A DNA stretch of 64,000 nucleotides from Haloferula luteola (GTDB lineage: Bacteria > Verrucomicrobiota > Verrucomicrobiia > Verrucomicrobiales > Akkermansiaceae), in the NCBI RefSeq assembly GCF_014201715.1, contig NZ_JACHFD010000005.1, positions 178,874 through 242,873 on the forward strand, in the 5' to 3' direction. This document shows, piece after piece, positions 51,533 through 60,815 of the stretch (positions are counted from its first letter, which is position 1; each line of letters opens with the position of its first letter). The notes beneath the pieces were generated by a model, which was given only the letters and a program-made list of their open reading frames with translations, was not told where the DNA came from and ran no database searches. A program made the translations under genes and the position numbers.

Positions 51533-53437
51533 TCATCCCTCCACGGAGCTGGAAGGAGGGGTGGGCGTGGGCGCATCGGGAACCAGCACATACAGCGTGG
51601 TGCCGGCGGCGAGTTTTTCAATTTCCCGAGGTGCAGGTCGAAGGCCTTTGGCGGAGTCGCTCAGAAAGAGCACGATCGCTGAGCTGTCCGCATAGGTCTT
51701 CTGGAAATCCTCGAAGCCAAATTTCTCGGTGAGATGGGATTTCTTCACGACAGCTCCGGAGTGGGCGAGTTGCTGAAGCCGAGGGTGGCCGGGCGCTCCA
51801 GTGAAGCAATTCTGCACCCGGATTTCCGAGGAGGTTGCCGTGCGGTGATGCGCACTGTGGTCGGACGGTGCCAACTGCCAGACGTGAGCTCGGCCGAACT
51901 GGTGAATGAACCTTTGGGCGGCGATCGAATTGACTTCGTCGTTGGGCGTACCTGCGACCAAGGAGCCGATCCCATTGAAATCGAGTTCTTCTTCCGCGAA
52001 TTCGGAGAGGATATTGGCGCGATGGGCTTCCAATCCCATCAGCTTGGAGGCGGCGATGTTGGAGTAGTTGGTATCGAGCAGCATCACCCGGTGACCGTCG
52101 TCGTGCAGTGCCTTGGCGACCAAGCGGGCCCAGGCATCGGCCCCGGCGAAGAGAATGCCAGTGGGATTTCTGGAGGCTAGTCCGAGGGCCCGCGCCAAGG
52201 GAGAGGCGGCGAGACCGTAGACGGCGACGGTTCCAATGATGACCAGGAAGATCAGGGCGGTGAGTTCCTGCGACTGGCTGGCGATGGTGGGGCCCAATTC
52301 GCCGAAACGGCCATGGCGCGCTGCCATTTCAAATTCCAGCGCGAAGACGGATGCTACGGCCGCGGCGACGATCCCACGCGGTGCCAAAAAGGCCAAGAAG
52401 GTGCGTTCCTTAAGAGTCGTTTGCTTGGAGGAGAACAGAGAGCCGAAAACCGAGAGTGGGCGCCCGATGAAAATCAGGAAGGCGAGCAGGGCCATTCCTT
52501 TGCCGAATGCCCCGGACAATTCATCGAGCGAAATGCGTCCGGAAAGGACGATGAACAACGAGGAAATGATCAGCGTGCGCAGGTTTTCTTTGAACTCGAG
52601 AATATGGCGAACGGAAGCGGACTTTTGGTTGGCAAGGACGACCCCCAGCACGGTGACCGTGAGAAGCCCCGCTTCTTTCTCGACCTGATTGGACAAGGTG
52701 AAGGCGACGGCCACCACTGCGAGGAGAAAGACCGGCTGCAAGTAGTCGGGGATCCAATGCCGGCGCAGCAACTGTTCCACGATCTTGCCGAGAATGTAGC
52801 CGCCGATGCAGCCGACCAAGGCCATTTTGGCGACAGCCCATAACACTTCGGACCATGCCGCATCAGCGCTGCTGGAGCGGGAAATCAGAAAAATCAACAC
52901 CCCCAGAATCGCTCCGATCGGGTCAACGACGATCCCTTCCCACTTGAAAATGGACGCCATTTTTCGGGTGGGATTCACGTGGCGCAAGAGTGGCGCGATC
53001 ACCGTTGGCCCCGTCACGGTAAGAATCGCCCCAATGAGGGCGGACAAGCGGATGTCGTAGCCCAAAACCATGCTCATGAACCCCGTGGTGAGAGCGAAGG
53101 AAATGACCACTGCCAGGGTGCAAAGGCGGAGAATCGGAAGTCCTGACTCCCGAAGCTCGCTCAACTTCAGCGTGAGACCTCCTTCGAAGAGAATGATCGC
53201 CACGAATAGCCCCACGGCAGAAAGCAATGGAGAGCCGTGGCCTTCTCCGGCGGCCAGGAAGTTGTCGATGCGGACTCCAGTGAATTGGCCGAGACCAAAT
53301 CCAAATGCGAGCAGGAGAAGAATCGACGGCAGCTTGAACCGCCACGCACACCATTGGGCTGCGACCCCGAGGGCGAGGATGAGGGTCAGGTAGACCAGCG
53401 CGGACATCGGAGCCGAGGAGGCGAGGAGGGAGGGCAT
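51533..53437 (-). CDS. CPA-family cation/proton antiporter with NAD-binding-like C-terminal domain
   Basis: The 634-residue protein is a CPA1/CPA2-type antiporter with about 12-13 helices in residues 10-410. The core shows VTGPTVIAPLLR, WEGIVVDPIGAILGV and LAPRGIVAAAVAS. From about residue 420 a Rossmann-like domain resembling TrkA/RCK follows (GILFAGADAWARLVAKAL ... VMLLDTNYSNIAASK), which usually regulates transport by ligand binding. A Pro/Thr-rich tail ends the protein. It probably exchanges Na+ or K+ for H+. Two starts are possible (53437 or 53407). It precedes the DUF4407 gene on the same strand. Confidence 0.88.
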   Translation of the reverse strand: MPSLLASSAPMSALVYLTLILALGVAAQWCAWRFKLPSILLLLAFGFGLGQFTGVRIDNFLAAGEGHGSPLLSAVGLFVAIILFEGGLTLKLSELRESGLPILRLCTLAVVISFALTTGFMSMVLGYDIRLSALIGAILTVTGPTVIAPLLRHVNPTRKMASIFKWEGIVVDPIGAILGVLIFLISRSSSADAAWSEVLWAVAKMALVGCIGGYILGKIVEQLLRRHWIPDYLQPVFLLAVVAVAFTLSNQVEKEAGLLTVTVLGVVLANQKSASVRHILEFKENLRTLIISSLFIVLSGRISLDELSGAFGKGMALLAFLIFIGRPLSVFGSLFSSKQTTLKERTFLAFLAPRGIVAAAVASVFALEFEMAARHGRFGELGPTIASQSQELTALIFLVIIGTVAVYGLAASPLARALGLASRNPTGILFAGADAWARLVAKALHDDGHRVMLLDTNYSNIAASKLMGLEAHRANILSEFAEEELDFNGIGSLVAGTPNDEVNSIAAQRFIHQFGRAHVWQLAPSDHSAHHRTATSSEIRVQNCFTGAPGHPRLQQLAHSGAVVKKSHLTEKFGFEDFQKTYADSSAIVLFLSDSAKGLRPAPREIEKLAAGTTLYVLVPDAPTPTPPSSSVEG

Positions 53438-53561
53438 GCGCGCCCATCTTGGAGTCGCTCGGGTTCCGAAGCTAACGGAAAATCACCAACGCCTCGTTTC
53501 CCCTACGCCATCAGTTACCTACGTCAAGGAGTAGGCGAAAGATCCTTTCCAGGGGATGAAA

Positions 53562-53577
53562 GTTTACTTAAGTAAAC
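53562..53577. promoter_or_regulatory. perfect 16-bp palindrome at the start of the small membrane protein gene
   Basis: GTTTACTTAAGTAAAC is its own reverse complement. It ends four bases before the ATG at 53582, where a ribosome-binding site would be expected, and lies in an otherwise GC-rich stretch. It looks like an operator for a dimeric repressor placed over the 5' end of the message. The regulator is not identified. Confidence 0.5.
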
Positions 53578-53581
53578 GGTC

Positions 53582-54295
53582 ATGCCATCGCCCGACTCTT
53601 TCACCGACCCTTCCGAGCGCATGAAGGCGCTGTTCGATGCCGCGATTCGCAGCCCCGAGCTTTCCGCGACCCAGAAGACTTTTGAGCCGCCGTCGACCCC
53701 GGCACCTGCTCCCGTTCCCGCCCAAGCCTTCGTGGCTCCTGCTCCAGTGGAGGCCCCCCAAGCCCGCCAAACTCCGCATCCCGCTCCATCACCCGCGGTA
53801 TCGCACGTGGAGACGGATACCGAACTGACGGCGATGCTTGAGGAACGGAATTCCAAGCTGGAGAAAAAGAAAGGTCGCGCCCGGGTGCTGGCAAACCTCG
53901 CCTTGCTGCTGCTGGTCGTGGCTCCGGCAACCGCGGTGATGGTCCATCCCGGTCTGCGCGCCAAGTTCGACTGGTTGGTGCAAAACCTCGGCAAAGGCAT
54001 GGACGATGTGAAATCGATGGCCGATACCAAGGACTCCTACGATCAGGCGCTCGACCGAATCTCTTCGCGGGGTGATCAGATTGATGACGCGACTCGGGCC
54101 TTGGGGGGAGATCCCAATTCCGTTGTCCCGGGAGAAGATCCGGAAATGAAACAAGAGATGGCGGAATTCATGGGTGAGGAGGCGGAAGGATTCGATCGCC
54201 GTCGGGCCGGATTGGAGAAAATGGGCTTTGTTGCCAAAAAACTGACCGGCATGGACGAGGAGAAACCGGCCGAATCGACTTCGGAGTCCCATTAA
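53582..54295 (+). CDS. hypothetical single-pass membrane protein with Pro/Ala-rich N-terminus
   Basis: I do not recognise this 237-residue protein. Residues 30-80 are rich in Pro and Ala (a flexible linker), residues 85-100 are charged, and one hydrophobic helix (VLANLALLLLVVAPATAVMV) spans about 102-121. The C-terminal part is helical and acidic (EMKQEMAEFMGEEAEGFDRR). An unstructured cytoplasmic N-terminus and a periplasmic C-terminus is the simplest topology. It lies between the antiporter (divergent) and dgt, 49 bases before the latter. The palindrome at 53562-53577 overlaps its leader. Confidence 0.7.
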   Translation: MPSPDSFTDPSERMKALFDAAIRSPELSATQKTFEPPSTPAPAPVPAQAFVAPAPVEAPQARQTPHPAPSPAVSHVETDTELTAMLEERNSKLEKKKGRARVLANLALLLLVVAPATAVMVHPGLRAKFDWLVQNLGKGMDDVKSMADTKDSYDQALDRISSRGDQIDDATRALGGDPNSVVPGEDPEMKQEMAEFMGEEAEGFDRRRAGLEKMGFVAKKLTGMDEEKPAESTSESH

Positions 54296-54344
54296 TCCCG
54301 CTTTTTCCCTGACGTTCCGCTGCTTCCGGCGCTAATCACCGGGC

Positions 54345-55637
54345 ATGCGGAACCGCTTTTACACGGCCTTCGATCTTCACCGGCATTCAGGGCGGGAAGA
54401 TACCGGCGATTACCGGACTCCGTTTCAAATCGATCGGGATCGAGTTCTGCATACCCCTGCCTTCCGACGCCTTCAGAACAAAACGCAGGTTTTCTGGAGT
54501 GGGGAATACGACTTCTATCGGACCCGCCTCACGCATTCCTTGGAGGTGGCGCAAATCGGCCGTTCGATCTGTCATTGGTTGCGACATTCGAGCGATCGTC
54601 TGAGCGACGATTTCTTCATTGATCCGGATCTCGTCGAGGCCGCATGCCTATCGCATGATCTCGGACACCCCCCTTTCGGCCATGCGGGGGAGCGGACTTT
54701 GAATCATTTGATGGCGGACTGGGGCGGTTTCGAGGGCAATGCCCAAACTCTCAGACTCCTCACCGAAAGGATTTTTTCAGCGAAGCGTTCCGGCATGGAT
54801 CCCACTCGGGCATTTGCCGATTCGGTGCTGAAATACAAATCGTTATGGAGTGAGCTGAAACGACTCCAGCAGCAGGCGCCGAAGAATCATTTTCTCTACG
54901 ACGAGCAGGTGAGTTGGCTCGATTGGGTGCTGGACGGTCACGATTTTCCCCCGGAGTTCCCTCCCGGCGAGGACCGCGACGGATGGAAGTCCATCGAATG
55001 TCAGGTCATGGATTGGGCGGATGATACGGCCTATTCCCTCAACGATCTCGCGGATAGTGTGCGGGCCGGCTTTTTGACCCGGGAACGCATCGAGCGATGG
55101 GCGGAATCCCGTGAAATCGAGGTCGCAGGGGGGAGCCCGTTGGGGGATTTGCTCGAAGCAATGAGGAGGCAGAAAGTCGATCCCTTCGTCGGCAGCCGAA
55201 TTGGCCGATCCGTCAAAGCCGTGACCTTACGCGACCGAGTCGGCTTTCTCAGTGAGGCCACCCAGCGCTATCGTTATGAACTGGAGATCGACCCCCAGGT
55301 CCGTGCGGAGTGCGAAATCTTCAAGCGTTTGGCATTCGAAGTGGTGTTCCTCTCTCCCCAACTCAAGCAATTGGAGCACAAGGGAAGCCACCTCCTGCGC
55401 GGTCTCTGGGAAGTCCTCGAAACCCGCTATGTTCGAGGCGAGGCGATTGATGGGCAGAAGTTTCAACTCTTACCGGAGGAGGTTGCCTTGGAGCTGGAGC
55501 GAACCTCGCGTCCGGCGGCGCGTGCCCGACTCGTCTGTGATTACCTCGCTGAAATGACGGATGGGGAAGCCGTAAGAACGTACAAACGTTTGTTCACCCC
55601 CGACTTTGGATCGATCGGCGATTGGGTCGGGCCATGA
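54345..55637 (+). CDS. dgt: deoxyguanosinetriphosphate triphosphohydrolase-like protein
   Basis: The 430-residue protein has the HD-domain dNTPase features: FRRLQNKTQVF near the N-terminus, RTRLTHSLEVAQIGR with the first metal histidine, ACLSHDLGHPPFGHAGE with the HD pair, and MDWADDTAYSLNDLAD with the final aspartate. These enzymes release tripolyphosphate from dGTP or other dNTPs and help control nucleotide pools and, in some bacteria, phage. ATG at 54345 gives the standard N-terminus. The 283 bases after it lead to the accessory region and contain nothing I can name. Confidence 0.93.
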   Translation: MRNRFYTAFDLHRHSGREDTGDYRTPFQIDRDRVLHTPAFRRLQNKTQVFWSGEYDFYRTRLTHSLEVAQIGRSICHWLRHSSDRLSDDFFIDPDLVEAACLSHDLGHPPFGHAGERTLNHLMADWGGFEGNAQTLRLLTERIFSAKRSGMDPTRAFADSVLKYKSLWSELKRLQQQAPKNHFLYDEQVSWLDWVLDGHDFPPEFPPGEDRDGWKSIECQVMDWADDTAYSLNDLADSVRAGFLTRERIERWAESREIEVAGGSPLGDLLEAMRRQKVDPFVGSRIGRSVKAVTLRDRVGFLSEATQRYRYELEIDPQVRAECEIFKRLAFEVVFLSPQLKQLEHKGSHLLRGLWEVLETRYVRGEAIDGQKFQLLPEEVALELERTSRPAARARLVCDYLAEMTDGEAVRTYKRLFTPDFGSIGDWVGP

Positions 55638-55920
55638 CCCACGAATGGCGGCCGAGGTTTCAAGTCGACACTGCGATGGGGGGCATTTCCTCGTGATCGG
55701 AGGCGAAAAGGGAAGGTAACGGCTGGAAATCCCATAGGGAAGCATGGCCCGGCGAAACTCTCTTCGGTGTTTTGGGTGTTTGTAAGTCATTCACCAAGAA
55801 AGGTCTTGAGGGATGCGGGGGCTGTGTGGTGAGGTGATGGAGTCCGATGAAGTGGAAGAGGGGCGGTGGCGTTTCCTCCTCTCATGTCGTTCTCCCCTAT
55901 CCACAAAATCTCCCCCTCCC

Positions 55921-58857
55921 ATGATGACTCGATGGTTCGCCCAGGTGGGCTGGCTCGTCGCGGGTTGCCTGGCTTCGGTCGTTCAGGCGGCTTCCGCTCC
56001 CTTGCCCTTCTTCGAATGGCGTTCGATGCTGGCGACGGACGGATCTGTTCAAACGAGCTTGGTATTCCGGTCCACCCCCGGAGTGTTGTATCGTTTCGAA
56101 GTGTCACAGGACCTCCAAACATGGACGACATTCGGCACCCCGATCTATGGGCTCGGGCACGAGCATGCCTTGGCATTGTTGGAGACATCTCCGGCTCCCT
56201 CCACGCCCCCTAACCCTTCTTGGGCCGAAGGATGGGCGGCCACTCCAGTCTCCTTGCAACTGCAGTCGGGGGAAAGCGGAGGCTGGGTGGCAACTTGGCG
56301 CTGGTTGGAAGACGAGCGTTTGCTGAGTCGAAGTGGGGAGGGGGATCTGGACCCAGCTTGGCAGAGTGTGCCTCTCTTCAGTCGCTCGGGGCAGGGATTT
56401 GCTTTCTATCTCTTCCATCCGGGAGGGACGGCCTCCGCTCCATCGGTGGAGATGGAGCCTTTATCGGGAGCAGATGAAGAGTTTTGGGAGGCGCTGGCGG
56501 ACGCCATGCCATCGATGAATGAGGAAGTGGCGCTTGTGCCGGTCGAAAGTGCCCTGGCACCACCTCCAGCCCCTCCCGATCCCGAAGCACGACGTTTTGT
56601 CCGCATGCGCCTCGATCCGGAGCTGGACTCGGACGGAGATGGAGTGTTCGACGCCGACGAATTTGCGATGGCGGCGGATCCCCAGCATCCCGATTCCGAC
56701 CTGGCGGATCCATTTTCCGCCGACCGCGATGGCAATGGAGAGCCGGACGGTTGGTCCCTCGATACGGACGGTGACGGGATTCCTGACATCGAAGATTCCA
56801 ACCGCCACGATCCGCAAATTCATTGGCGCTCAACCTCCGCCCCCCGCTTCGCCATCTTTCAATTGCCGCCCGCCCTCGATCCTGCGGGAAATCAGGACAC
56901 CCCCCTCCAGTTGACCCATGGAGGAGCCGTTCTCTATCAGAGAGGGACATGGTTTGCCGGAGCCTATCACCCCCTCCATCTCGGAGTGCCCAGCGCAGGC
57001 CACCTGGATCAAGCCCGCCCACTGGCAATGAATGAAAAGGGGCAGATCTTGGGCCATGGTACCGTCACCTATGGCGAACCTGCGGAGGTGTATGTGGATG
57101 AAAAATGCTGGTGGCCGACTCCACAATCTCCTCCGCAGCGCTTTGGAGATCAGGGGGTGATGTGGACCACCCAGGACGATTGGAGTTCCCAGTTCACGGC
57201 GCGAATGGGTCGACTCTCCGATGCGGGACAATTCTTTGGGGACTACGCCGTGATGACGGCGCTGCCCGATGGTGGCTACGAAGAGTCCCACCAAGGGAAT
57301 GCGCTGTGGACGCTTCCGGAAAAGGGGAGCTTCCCGACAGCCATGCTCGGGAAAACGACTCCGACGCTGATTTTGGATGACAGTCACTACTGGACCTACG
57401 AAGCGCCCGATGGCGGGAAAACGACGTGGTATCAACCCGGGGGCCAAAAGGTCTTCGCGAAGCGACTGGCACGGGCCTTCGTCCGCAATCCCGGGGGAAC
57501 TTACACGGGGTTGTTCTATCCGGATCACTGCATGATTCAATCCACCGCTGATGCCAGCAGTGATTGGAAGGGCAGTCAGGAGTTGGCCCGTTGCACGGGG
57601 TTCAGTGAGCAGGGCTGGGCGCTCGTCCCGCAGGGCGAGGTTCTGGACGGGCCTGCAGGGCTCCAATATCGAAGGGACCGGCTTTGGGCGAATGGACAGA
57701 CGCTTTCCCTCCTTGATGCCGCCCCGGGCATGGATGGCGAGTGGCGGGTCTCTACCATGAATTCCAAGGGCGGTCTCCTCATGAATCGTCAGGACCCCGT
57801 TTCTGGGGACACCCATGGCGCGGTGGGAATTCCCGTGGAAATTGAGGACGATGCATTTGCCACCGGGGTAGACGCCATCTCGGTGACGGCGAAAGAACCC
57901 GATGCGGCCTGTGAGGGGCGGGTGTGGGTGATGGTGCCTGCGGAGGCGACTGAAGCTCCCAAGTTTCGGATCCGAACCACTGCCTCCTTGTTGGCTCCTC
58001 TGACACTCATCAATCAGGGTCCCTGGACCTGGGGTGCGCAGGGCACTGAGGTTCCCTTGACCCAAACCGAAACGGAAATCTCGGTGGCTTCCGCAGCGAC
58101 CACGAGTGGCGACTACCACGCTCGTCTGCGAGCCGGGACTCAAGATTCCCTCTCTCAGCCGCTGGGCATCAAAGTGATGAAAAAGAGGACTTTGAAAGTC
58201 AATGTGTGGAGAATAAGATCGCAAATTGGTAATGCTGTTGTAGCTCCTCCTGAACTGACCAAGTTTAAGGTGGATACTATGCTGAATCGAGTATTCCTGA
58301 ATCAGGTGAATTTAGATTTTCAATCCTCTGTTTTCGATGTGACACTGTCATTTGATAATGTTGGGTCCTTAGGAAGTATGCCTGATGATGGGAATATTGG
58401 TTCGCTAGATATAAGTCAAGATTTTGGAATTGAAGCATTCGATATCCGTTCGAAGATAGGATTGGGTCTCGAAGATTCAGATGCGGTGGTCAACGTTTTT
58501 GTGGTGGGGGGAGTGCTAAGTATCCGTGTCCCGGGAGCGGGATATGATTTTGTGAGTTATGCAAAGGCGGATATTGCGCGTCGGCATTGTTGGATAATTG
58601 GATTGCAAGTTTCTGAGGGCGAAATAATGAGATCGATGTGCCACGAAATAGGGCATATTCTCATTGGTCCAGGTCATCCCGATGTTGCCTCTAATAGGGG
58701 TCCTGCACCATTACTAGGAACTGATCAATCTCGTAGATTGATGTGCTCAGGAAAGCTGCGCCAGGTGGATGGGACTGGCGTGCTGCTAGTGAAAAAGGAA
58801 TGGGATCTGATTGATATCAGTTTAAATGAAATTCTTGAATTGGAGGGTGTTGAATGA
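55921..58857 (+). CDS. secreted zincin-domain protein with TSP3-like repeats (candidate effector)
   Basis: The 978-residue product begins with a signal peptide (MMTRWFAQVGWLVAGCLASV...). Residues 30 to about 230 are beta-rich; residues 235-295 hold calcium-binding TSP3-like repeats (LDSDGDGVFDADEF, LDTDGDGIPDIED). A long beta-rich body continues to about residue 750. The last 225 residues are a different module with a zinc-peptidase motif HEIGH (H908, E909, H912) and a possible third ligand H919 in GPGHPD. The DNA changes near 58180-58200: 37 of 60 bases are G/C at 57301-57360 but 24 of 60 at 58321-58380, as if the C-terminal domain came from elsewhere. The stop is one base before the next gene's ATG. 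Substrate unknown. Confidence 0.78.
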   Translation: MMTRWFAQVGWLVAGCLASVVQAASAPLPFFEWRSMLATDGSVQTSLVFRSTPGVLYRFEVSQDLQTWTTFGTPIYGLGHEHALALLETSPAPSTPPNPSWAEGWAATPVSLQLQSGESGGWVATWRWLEDERLLSRSGEGDLDPAWQSVPLFSRSGQGFAFYLFHPGGTASAPSVEMEPLSGADEEFWEALADAMPSMNEEVALVPVESALAPPPAPPDPEARRFVRMRLDPELDSDGDGVFDADEFAMAADPQHPDSDLADPFSADRDGNGEPDGWSLDTDGDGIPDIEDSNRHDPQIHWRSTSAPRFAIFQLPPALDPAGNQDTPLQLTHGGAVLYQRGTWFAGAYHPLHLGVPSAGHLDQARPLAMNEKGQILGHGTVTYGEPAEVYVDEKCWWPTPQSPPQRFGDQGVMWTTQDDWSSQFTARMGRLSDAGQFFGDYAVMTALPDGGYEESHQGNALWTLPEKGSFPTAMLGKTTPTLILDDSHYWTYEAPDGGKTTWYQPGGQKVFAKRLARAFVRNPGGTYTGLFYPDHCMIQSTADASSDWKGSQELARCTGFSEQGWALVPQGEVLDGPAGLQYRRDRLWANGQTLSLLDAAPGMDGEWRVSTMNSKGGLLMNRQDPVSGDTHGAVGIPVEIEDDAFATGVDAISVTAKEPDAACEGRVWVMVPAEATEAPKFRIRTTASLLAPLTLINQGPWTWGAQGTEVPLTQTETEISVASAATTSGDYHARLRAGTQDSLSQPLGIKVMKKRTLKVNVWRIRSQIGNAVVAPPELTKFKVDTMLNRVFLNQVNLDFQSSVFDVTLSFDNVGSLGSMPDDGNIGSLDISQDFGIEAFDIRSKIGLGLEDSDAVVNVFVVGGVLSIRVPGAGYDFVSYAKADIARRHCWIIGLQVSEGEIMRSMCHEIGHILIGPGHPDVASNRGPAPLLGTDQSRRLMCSGKLRQVDGTGVLLVKKEWDLIDISLNEILELEGVE

Positions 58858-58858
58858 A

Positions 58859-59803
58859 ATGAAACTTGGTTCATGTCTGTGCATCTTGGGGCAATTGATG
58901 CTTGCGTGCCCAGTGTTGGCTAACCCCGAGGAGAGTGATCGAGGGGATTTGATGCGGAGTTCATTTGCATATTTAAAGAATGGTGCGGAAGAGGCAAAAG
59001 TGAACCCGACAATTGAAAATGTTGGTGGTTTGGCCCGAGGTATTCGCAAGCTGGGGGAGAAGAGTATCTACCCCCATGAGGATCGTGAAAAAGTAAGGGC
59101 GAGCCTGATTGAGTCGATCATGATGATCCCGAATTTTGAGTCCTTTCTGATTGAGGGGCTCGAAGTCAAGAAATTGGAATGGAGATCGGGAATTGGATAT
59201 CCTCACGAGTATGATGTCGAAAGAGTCAATGTCGTGAAGACTCTAGAAGCCATACCTGCTCCCGGGTCCGTTCGAGCCTTGGGTGAGCTTCTTTTCGATG
59301 ATTCTGGAGTTCCTTATCCGATAGAAGAAAATCCTGATTCGTGGTCACCTCCAGAGAACCCCGTTCTTGCCATGAGAGCTCTTACCGAAATCCTTGAGAA
59401 TCCACCCCTTGATGCGGGGGAACTGACACCGCTTGAGGAGGTTCGAATTCAGCTTGAAGCATGGCGATCATGGTTTGATCAAGTGAGGGCGGGACGTCGT
59501 TCATTTCGACTCAAAGGGAGTCTCCAAAGTTACACGCTTGCGAATCCTACCGATCAAAAGCGGCCACCCGCATGGGAGACGCAAAGAGTAAATTCAAATC
59601 GGAGAAGCATATCTGAACGGCGCTCAACTGAGGCGGTGAATTCCCCGGATTCGGAGAGTAATCAGCGGAGTGTAAAAATTAAGTATTTGATTTTGATGGT
59701 CGTGGGGTTTGCTTTCGTGTGCCATGTCTTGATTGTGCGGTGTTATAAAATAAAAAAATTGAAAGGTGAGCTAGTTAAAAGGGGGGCTCGACGAGAAGGA
59801 TGA
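58859..59803 (+). CDS. array paralog 1, exported and membrane-anchored (candidate immunity protein)
   Basis: The 314-residue product has a signal peptide (MKLGSCLCILGQLMLACPVLA), a helical body, and one C-terminal membrane helix (about 275-294) followed by a basic tail, so the bulk should face the periplasm. The family core reads PAPGSVRALGELLFDDSG, then NPDSWSPPENPVLAMRAL and a closing RRSFRLKG. I know no function for it. A GGAGGG lies 11 bases before the ATG inside the preceding zincin gene, so the two are coupled. It overlaps paralog 2 by ATGA. Bases 58983-59276 are almost identical to a segment of paralog 5. Confidence 0.72.
   Translation: MKLGSCLCILGQLMLACPVLANPEESDRGDLMRSSFAYLKNGAEEAKVNPTIENVGGLARGIRKLGEKSIYPHEDREKVRASLIESIMMIPNFESFLIEGLEVKKLEWRSGIGYPHEYDVERVNVVKTLEAIPAPGSVRALGELLFDDSGVPYPIEENPDSWSPPENPVLAMRALTEILENPPLDAGELTPLEEVRIQLEAWRSWFDQVRAGRRSFRLKGSLQSYTLANPTDQKRPPAWETQRVNSNRRSISERRSTEAVNSPDSESNQRSVKIKYLILMVVGFAFVCHVLIVRCYKIKKLKGELVKRGARREG
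58983..59276 (+). repeat. 294-bp near-identical segment, copy 1
   Basis: This segment of paralog 1 matches 62959-63252 in paralog 5 at 291 of 294 positions by eye, with no gaps. Sequence outside the segment is diverged on the left and unrelated on the right. Confidence 0.92.
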
Positions 59804-60732
59804 TAGGCGGTAATTCATATTCGGTGACTTCAGTTTTATGGTTTGCTTTTTTGTTGGGTGGGTTTTGTCTCGATGTTGCGAAAGGCGAAGTTTCAAATCC
59901 TATGACGGAATCAAAAGCTTCTGTCCTCGATGCCTGGGAAAAGTTGGCTGAGAACATTGAAAGTAACCCCAGCGATCAGGAATTTGAAACGCTTGCCCGA
60001 GGCGCTCGAGGGCTCCGAAAATCCAATTTTCCCGATGATCGACGCCTTGAGGTCAACTTCAAGCTTCGAGAAGCGATCCTGAAGATTCCTGATTTTGAAA
60101 AGCGCCTGATGAAACAGTTAGAAGAAAAGCGCGCTGCATGGGAAAAGTCAAAAAACTATGATCAAGGCTATGACTCCGAGCGAATCCGTATTATACAAAC
60201 GTTTCAGGTATTGCCTGACCCGAGATCAGTGGAAGCATTAGGTACCCTTCTCTTCGACGATTCTGGAGTTCCATTTCCCATCGAAAGCAACCCGGACTCA
60301 TCGTCTCCTCCAGAAAACCCAATTTTCGCAATGATCGCCTTAGCAACCATGTTAGAGGATCCACCTTTTCAGGTTAACGAGACCACTCCTGTTGAGGTGC
60401 TTCGTGCTCAGAAAGAAGTTTGGAGATTATGGTTTGAAGAGGTTGAATCAGGTAAACGATCCTTCCGCTTCAAGGGCGATCCGCGATCGTATCATTTGGA
60501 TCCTAGCAGAGGTGAGGATTGGGATTCCGATACCCAAGATCGCAATAACGTTGAGCTTCGGCCACCTCTGTTGCAGCGTTTGAATCATAGCTCCTTCAGA
60601 GAGGGCGAAGATGGTTATGGGGATGAGCGACTTCCAGGATTGAAACGGAGATTCTTTGTTATTCTTCTTGTGGCTGCTAGTTGGGTTGGATTGGGTTTGG
60701 CGTATAAAGCAAGAAAAAAGTCGATGATGTGA
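59800..60732 (+). CDS. array paralog 2, exported and membrane-anchored (candidate immunity protein)
   Basis: The 310-residue protein follows the same plan as paralog 1: a signal-like N-terminal helix (SVLWFAFLLGGFCLDVAKG), a charged helical body (EKLAENIESNPSDQEFETLARG), the core LPDPRSVEALGTLLFDDSG, NPDSSSPPENPIFAMIALA, GKRSFRFKG, and a C-terminal helix (VILLVAASWVGLGLAY) with a basic tail. It is clearly homologous to paralog 1 but diverged throughout, so this is an old duplication. The ATG overlaps the paralog 1 stop. DNA is AT-rich compared with the chromosomal genes to the left. Confidence 0.72.
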   Translation: MIGGNSYSVTSVLWFAFLLGGFCLDVAKGEVSNPMTESKASVLDAWEKLAENIESNPSDQEFETLARGARGLRKSNFPDDRRLEVNFKLREAILKIPDFEKRLMKQLEEKRAAWEKSKNYDQGYDSERIRIIQTFQVLPDPRSVEALGTLLFDDSGVPFPIESNPDSSSPPENPIFAMIALATMLEDPPFQVNETTPVEVLRAQKEVWRLWFEEVESGKRSFRFKGDPRSYHLDPSRGEDWDSDTQDRNNVELRPPLLQRLNHSSFREGEDGYGDERLPGLKRRFFVILLVAASWVGLGLAYKARKKSMM

Positions 60733-60815
60733 GAAGATGTTTCTAAAAATGGGTGATTGTGGTGAAGTGAATGACCGGAAATTCGATTCAGCTTTGAATT
60801 GATTTGATCTTGGAT

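Noticed and set aside
53556..53624. short overlapping frame (22 codons) across the palindrome
   Set aside because: An AGGGG directly precedes its ATG, but the spacing is too short and the peptide is just a frame-shifted reading of the membrane protein start. A leader-peptide role is possible but unsupported.
56830..58224. 464-codon minus-strand open frame inside the zincin gene
   Set aside because: It stays within the GC-rich part of the sense gene and stops where composition changes. It has no signal peptide or domain.
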